From: Lachnospiraceae bacterium UBA3645
GTDB taxonomy: Bacteria > Bacillota > Clostridia > Lachnospirales > Lachnospiraceae
Assembly (NCBI GenBank): GCA_002373555.1
Contig: DFKM01000116.1
Location: forward strand, 1 to 8,607
Reading direction: 5' to 3'
DNA length: 8,607 nt
The notes below the pieces were generated by a model. It saw only the letters and a list, made by a program, of their open reading frames with translations, was not told where the DNA came from and made no database searches. A program made the translations under genes and the position numbers. Positions 6,086 to 8,607 of this stretch are shown piece by piece; position 1 is the first letter of the stretch; each line of letters opens with the position of its first letter.

Positions 6086-7951
6086 CTGTTTCAGCCACTT
6101 CTTCATCTTTGTCAGATCTTTGAAGACCTTGATGTGCTTGCTGTCGACGCCGGCACCGGAAGCCGTCAGGTTGTTCCCGTTCTTGTCTTCCACGCTGAAG
6201 CTGATCGCTTCAAATTTGCCGCCCTTGCTCCAGATCCCGTTCTTGTCTTTCTTCATCGCATAGCGGGACATATACCAGCTGTGGCCGGAGGTGTTGTAGG
6301 AGTCGTACAGGATGCTGCCGTTGTATCCGAGATAGCAGTTGATATCGATCGACTTGAGCTTCGTTCCCTTGCAGGCAATGATGAAGTTGTCCTTGCCGCC
6401 CGCGGTGTAGAGATACACACCGCATTTCGTCACCTTGCCGCCGGTATTGACCTTCAGCTGCGCACCGGATTCGTTGACTTTCTTGTAGCCCATCCTGGAA
6501 ACGACCGGATCATGCAGGATATAGAAGGAGAGGTTCGGATGTTTGACCGAGACCTTGACGGTCACTTTGACGGTCTGCTTGCCGTACTTCGCATAGACGG
6601 TTGTCGTTCCCTGCTTGACACCGGTTACCTTGCCGTTCCTGTCGACTCTGGCAATCGAGCTGTCCTTGCTGGACCATTTGACGGTCTTCTTTTTGCTGCC
6701 GACTTTCGCAGTCAGCGTTTTGCTCTTTCCGACATAGACGCTCAGTGTATCCGCGGAAACTGTGAGTGTTTTGCCTGCTATTTTGGAAGCGGGATTGACC
6801 GTTACCTTGCATTTGAGCTTCTCGCTGCCGAGTACCGCCGAGATCGTGCAGGTGCCTTCTGCAACTGCGGTCACCTCGCCGGTCTGGCTGACTCTGGCGA
6901 CTTTTTTATTGCTGCTTTTCCAGACTGCCTTCGCTTTCTTTCCGTTCTGCCGTACGGTAAGGTTTCCCGTGTTGCCTGCCGTGAGGGTGAGTTTCTGTTT
7001 GCTGATGGAAGCGGATGTCATACTGTCTGCGATTTTCGAAAAGACACTGTCGAAAGAGGACGACTTCCTGACGGTATAGTATTTTCCCGAAGAAGCGGCA
7101 TCCTTCAGCACCCTTTTGCCGAAGGCCGCATCCTTTTTCGATGTCTTCTGATAAAAACCGAGGGTGTAGACGGAGTAATTGAGATCCTTGAGAACGCCTG
7201 CGCTCCGGTAGATCCGGTTTGCAAGCGTATAGTATTTTTTGCTGTCCTTCGCAGTGTATCTGCCGCTCGAAAGATCTTTGCCTTTTTCACTGATTCCGTT
7301 GGAAACGATGATCACGTTCTTGATTACATTGCTGCCGTCATTGCCTTTTTTCAGAAGCTGCCAGGCTTTGGCAATGCCGGAATTGATGTTTTGCTTTCCG
7401 CTGCATTTCTTCAGGGACGCAAGTGCTTTCGAGATTTTCTTCTTGCTGGAGGTGAATTTGCAGGCATAGGCAGCGGTGCCTCTGTTATTGTAGACAACGA
7501 TTGCTGCATAGTTCTTTCCGTCCGCGGCAAGCAGCGTATTGCAGAAGGATCTGACGGCTGCCTTTTCTTCTTCAAACGCTGTTCCCTTCATTCTGGCGCT
7601 GTTGTCCAGGACAAGGACGGTGTAGCGCTTCATGGCCTCGTTCGTATGCTCTGTGACTGTGACGGTGCATTTATAACTGCTGCCGCCCACAGTACCGGTG
7701 ACAGTTGCCTTGCCGGCGGAAATGCCGGTCACCAGACCGTCCGCCGTCACTTCCGCAACCGATGTTTTGGAACTTTTCCATTTTACGTCGGATACGGCTT
7801 TGCCGTTCTCGGTGATCGAGAGCGCTACGGTCTCACCGATCTCAACGGCTGCCTTGGTCTTGTTCAATTTGTATTTTGCGGCGGCAGATGCCGGAAGGGC
7901 GGGGCCCAGAAGGAGCACTGCTGCCAGGATCAGGGATAAGATCCTCTTCAT
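6080..7951 (-). CDS. Secreted protein with Big_2 Ig-like domains and a degenerate von Willebrand A-like domain
   Basis: 623 residues. A clear signal peptide (MKRILSLILAAVLLLGPALP, cleavage near the ASA-A of 21-25) sends it across the membrane. Three bacterial Ig-like (Big_2) domains can be seen at about 26-100, 313-386 and 394-468; each has a WKSS/WSSK core, then (S/K)-x-A-(E/R)-V and G-x-VTG/VTAV. Between the first two lies a von Willebrand A-like domain (about 109-312): YTVLVLDNSARM, an amphipathic helix, AAIVVYNN, VIIVSNG and SVYTLGFY are its strands. The metal site seems degenerate (DNSAR rather than DxSxS; N218 in place of the usual Asp). The C-terminal 153 residues (471-623) are unassigned. 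No LPXTG, SLH or transmembrane anchor is visible. About 91 residues are lysine (15%), so the protein is strongly basic and could cling to the anionic wall or be released. GAGAGG lies 8 bases before the ATG at 7951. The role is unknown; adhesion or surface binding is a guess. Confidence 0.92.
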   Translation of the reverse strand: MKRILSLILAAVLLLGPALPASAAAKYKLNKTKAAVEIGETVALSITENGKAVSDVKWKSSKTSVAEVTADGLVTGISAGKATVTGTVGGSSYKCTVTVTEHTNEAMKRYTVLVLDNSARMKGTAFEEEKAAVRSFCNTLLAADGKNYAAIVVYNNRGTAAYACKFTSSKKKISKALASLKKCSGKQNINSGIAKAWQLLKKGNDGSNVIKNVIIVSNGISEKGKDLSSGRYTAKDSKKYYTLANRIYRSAGVLKDLNYSVYTLGFYQKTSKKDAAFGKRVLKDAASSGKYYTVRKSSSFDSVFSKIADSMTSASISKQKLTLTAGNTGNLTVRQNGKKAKAVWKSSNKKVARVSQTGEVTAVAEGTCTISAVLGSEKLKCKVTVNPASKIAGKTLTVSADTLSVYVGKSKTLTAKVGSKKKTVKWSSKDSSIARVDRNGKVTGVKQGTTTVYAKYGKQTVKVTVKVSVKHPNLSFYILHDPVVSRMGYKKVNESGAQLKVNTGGKVTKCGVYLYTAGGKDNFIIACKGTKLKSIDINCYLGYNGSILYDSYNTSGHSWYMSRYAMKKDKNGIWSKGGKFEAISFSVEDKNGNNLTASGAGVDSKHIKVFKDLTKMKKWLKQN

Positions 7952-7997
7952 TATGATCGCCTCTCTTTTGATAGAATACTTCGATAGTTAATTTATT

Positions 7998-8025
7998 ATT
8001 ATAACGCATTTTCGGGATTGCACAA
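7998..8025 (-). promoter_or_regulatory. Sigma-A-type promoter for the secreted Big_2/vWA protein
   Basis: On the minus strand TTGTGC (8020-8025) is followed after 16 bases by a perfect TATAAT (7998-8003). Transcription would start near 7991, giving an AT-rich leader of about 40 bases ending in the GAGAGG ribosome binding site. The elements are close to the housekeeping consensus, so the gene may be expressed without a special sigma factor. Confidence 0.65.
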
Positions 8026-8077
8026 GGAGTTCTTTCTGCAAAAAATGCAAAAGAAGCACAGAAGAGCGTAAATCTCT

Positions 8078-8105
8078 TTTACACCGATCGGAATTATGAT
8101 ATACT
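8078..8105 (+). promoter_or_regulatory. Sigma-A-type promoter for fprA
   Basis: TTTACA (8078-8083) and TATACT (8100-8105) are separated by 16 bases, within the AT-rich divergent gap between the secreted-protein gene and fprA. The predicted start near 8112 gives a leader of about 40 bases. The two divergent promoters are back to back with their -35 elements about 50 bases apart; no clear operator repeat was seen between them. Confidence 0.55.
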
Positions 8106-8152
8106 ATATGGGCTGTTTTTAAGAAGAGACAGCGGAAAGGCGGAATACCGAT

Positions 8153-8607
8153 ATGAACTATACAGAAATCTCCGATGCGATCCGTTACATCGGCGTAGAT
8201 GATGACACTATTGATCTTTTTGAAAGCCAGTATGTCGTTCCCGAAGGAATGGCTTACAATTCCTATATCATTCTTGATGAGAAGATCGCCGTGATGGATA
8301 CCTGCGATAAGCGCGGTTCGGACGAATGGCTTGCGAACCTGGCGGCTGCCCTCGGTGACAGGAAACCGGATTATCTGGTGATCCATCATCTGGAGCCCGA
8401 CCATGCGGGTACGCTTGCGCAGTTCATGGCGAAGTATCCGGAGACAACGCTGGTCGGCAATGCGAAGACCTTCAACATGCTCCCGAATTATTATGATGCC
8501 TCTGCCATGCAGAAAATCACGGTCAAGGAAGGCGAGGAGCTTTCGCTCGGCGCGCATACGCTGCAGTTCTTTATGGCGCCCATGGTGCACTGGCCGGAGG
8601 TCATGGT
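8153..8607 (+). CDS. fprA: Flavodiiron protein FprA (anaerobic flavoprotein), N-terminal part (3' end outside window)
   Basis: 151 complete codons run to the right edge. Flavodiiron proteins reduce O2 to water or NO to N2O at a non-heme diiron site next to FMN, protecting anaerobes from oxidative or nitrosative stress in the cytoplasm. The visible part belongs to the metallo-beta-lactamase-like domain. IAVMDT is followed by the diiron ligand motif H-x-E-x-D-H as HLEPDH at 79-84, and MAPMVHWPEVM at 141-151 holds a further histidine ligand (His146). LVGNAKTF and SLGAHTLQFF are also typical of Clostridia FprA. The ATG at 8153 is followed by MNYTEISDAIRYIGVDD, the usual family start; the ribosome binding site (AAAGG at 8136-8140) is somewhat far, about 12 bases. 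The C-terminal flavodoxin domain and any rubredoxin extension lie outside the window. Confidence 0.95.
   Translation, partial: MNYTEISDAIRYIGVDDDTIDLFESQYVVPEGMAYNSYIILDEKIAVMDTCDKRGSDEWLANLAAALGDRKPDYLVIHHLEPDHAGTLAQFMAKYPETTLVGNAKTFNMLPNYYDASAMQKITVKEGEELSLGAHTLQFFMAPMVHWPEVM

Noticed and set aside
6548..7876. Repeated DNA among the three Ig-like domains of the secreted protein
   Set aside because: The similarity is at the protein-motif level (WKSS, A-x-V, VTG); no long near-identical DNA repeats were visible, so this is old domain duplication rather than a recent tandem repeat.
5840..7939. Very long plus-strand open frame (699 codons) running from inside acpS across the inverted repeat and opposite the secreted-protein gene
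   Set aside because: It lacks a plausible ribosome binding site and starts inside acpS in another frame. Its translation shows no domain, and it is fully explained by lack of stops opposite the GC-rich, lysine/alanine-rich minus-strand gene, which has a signal peptide, domains and a promoter.
7952..8152. Possible riboswitch or small RNA in the divergent gap
   Set aside because: Both expected leaders are only about 40 bases long and AT-rich, with no aptamer-like paired structure seen; the gap is adequately explained by two back-to-back promoters.
7988..8590. 200-codon minus-strand open frame opposite fprA and into the intergenic region
   Set aside because: fprA on the plus strand has the diiron ligand motif and family start; the antisense frame reads through promoter sequence and shows no domain.

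Overview
The window looks like an ordinary housekeeping stretch from an anaerobic Gram-positive bacterium (Bacillota, class Clostridia, quite possibly Lachnospiraceae-like), interrupted by one accessory secreted protein. The case for this origin is the Asp23-FakA-RecG order, a 159-residue RlmH ending in PYHK, a stand-alone AcpS, a Clostridia-type flavodiiron protein (FprA), AGGAGG-type ribosome binding sites, moderately high GC in the genes and AT-rich promoters. The taxonomic call is inference from gene content, not from a marker comparison.

Left part (1-4281, plus strand). The 3' end of an Asp23/Gls24-family gene is followed by fakA (DhaL/DAK2-type fatty acid kinase ATP-binding subunit). 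A hairpin with an interrupted T-run separates fakA from recG (branched-DNA helicase). A 79-residue cysteine-rich putative metal-binding protein begins one base after the recG stop codon. Together they look like one transcription direction linking envelope stress, fatty acid activation and DNA repair.

Middle part (4285-6072). A minus-strand gene for a 250-residue, two-helix membrane protein of unknown function converges on the cysteine-rich gene with only 3 bases between stop codons. Its start faces the divergent pair rlmH (23S rRNA pseudouridine methyltransferase) and acpS (holo-ACP synthase). A large GC-rich inverted repeat (6026-6072) closes this operon and sits between convergent genes.

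Right part (6080-8607). A 623-residue secreted, lysine-rich protein is encoded on the minus strand. It has a signal peptide, three bacterial Ig-like (Big_2-type) domains and a von Willebrand A-like domain whose metal-binding site looks degenerate. An AT-rich divergent intergenic region with good promoters for both directions separates it from the 5' part of fprA, a flavodiiron protein for O2/NO detoxification, which runs off the window.

No rRNA, tRNA, CRISPR array, insertion sequence, phage gene or clear defence system is visible. The least explained items are the secreted vWA/Big_2 protein with its unassigned C-terminal region, the 250-residue membrane protein, and the 47-bp inverted repeat after acpS.
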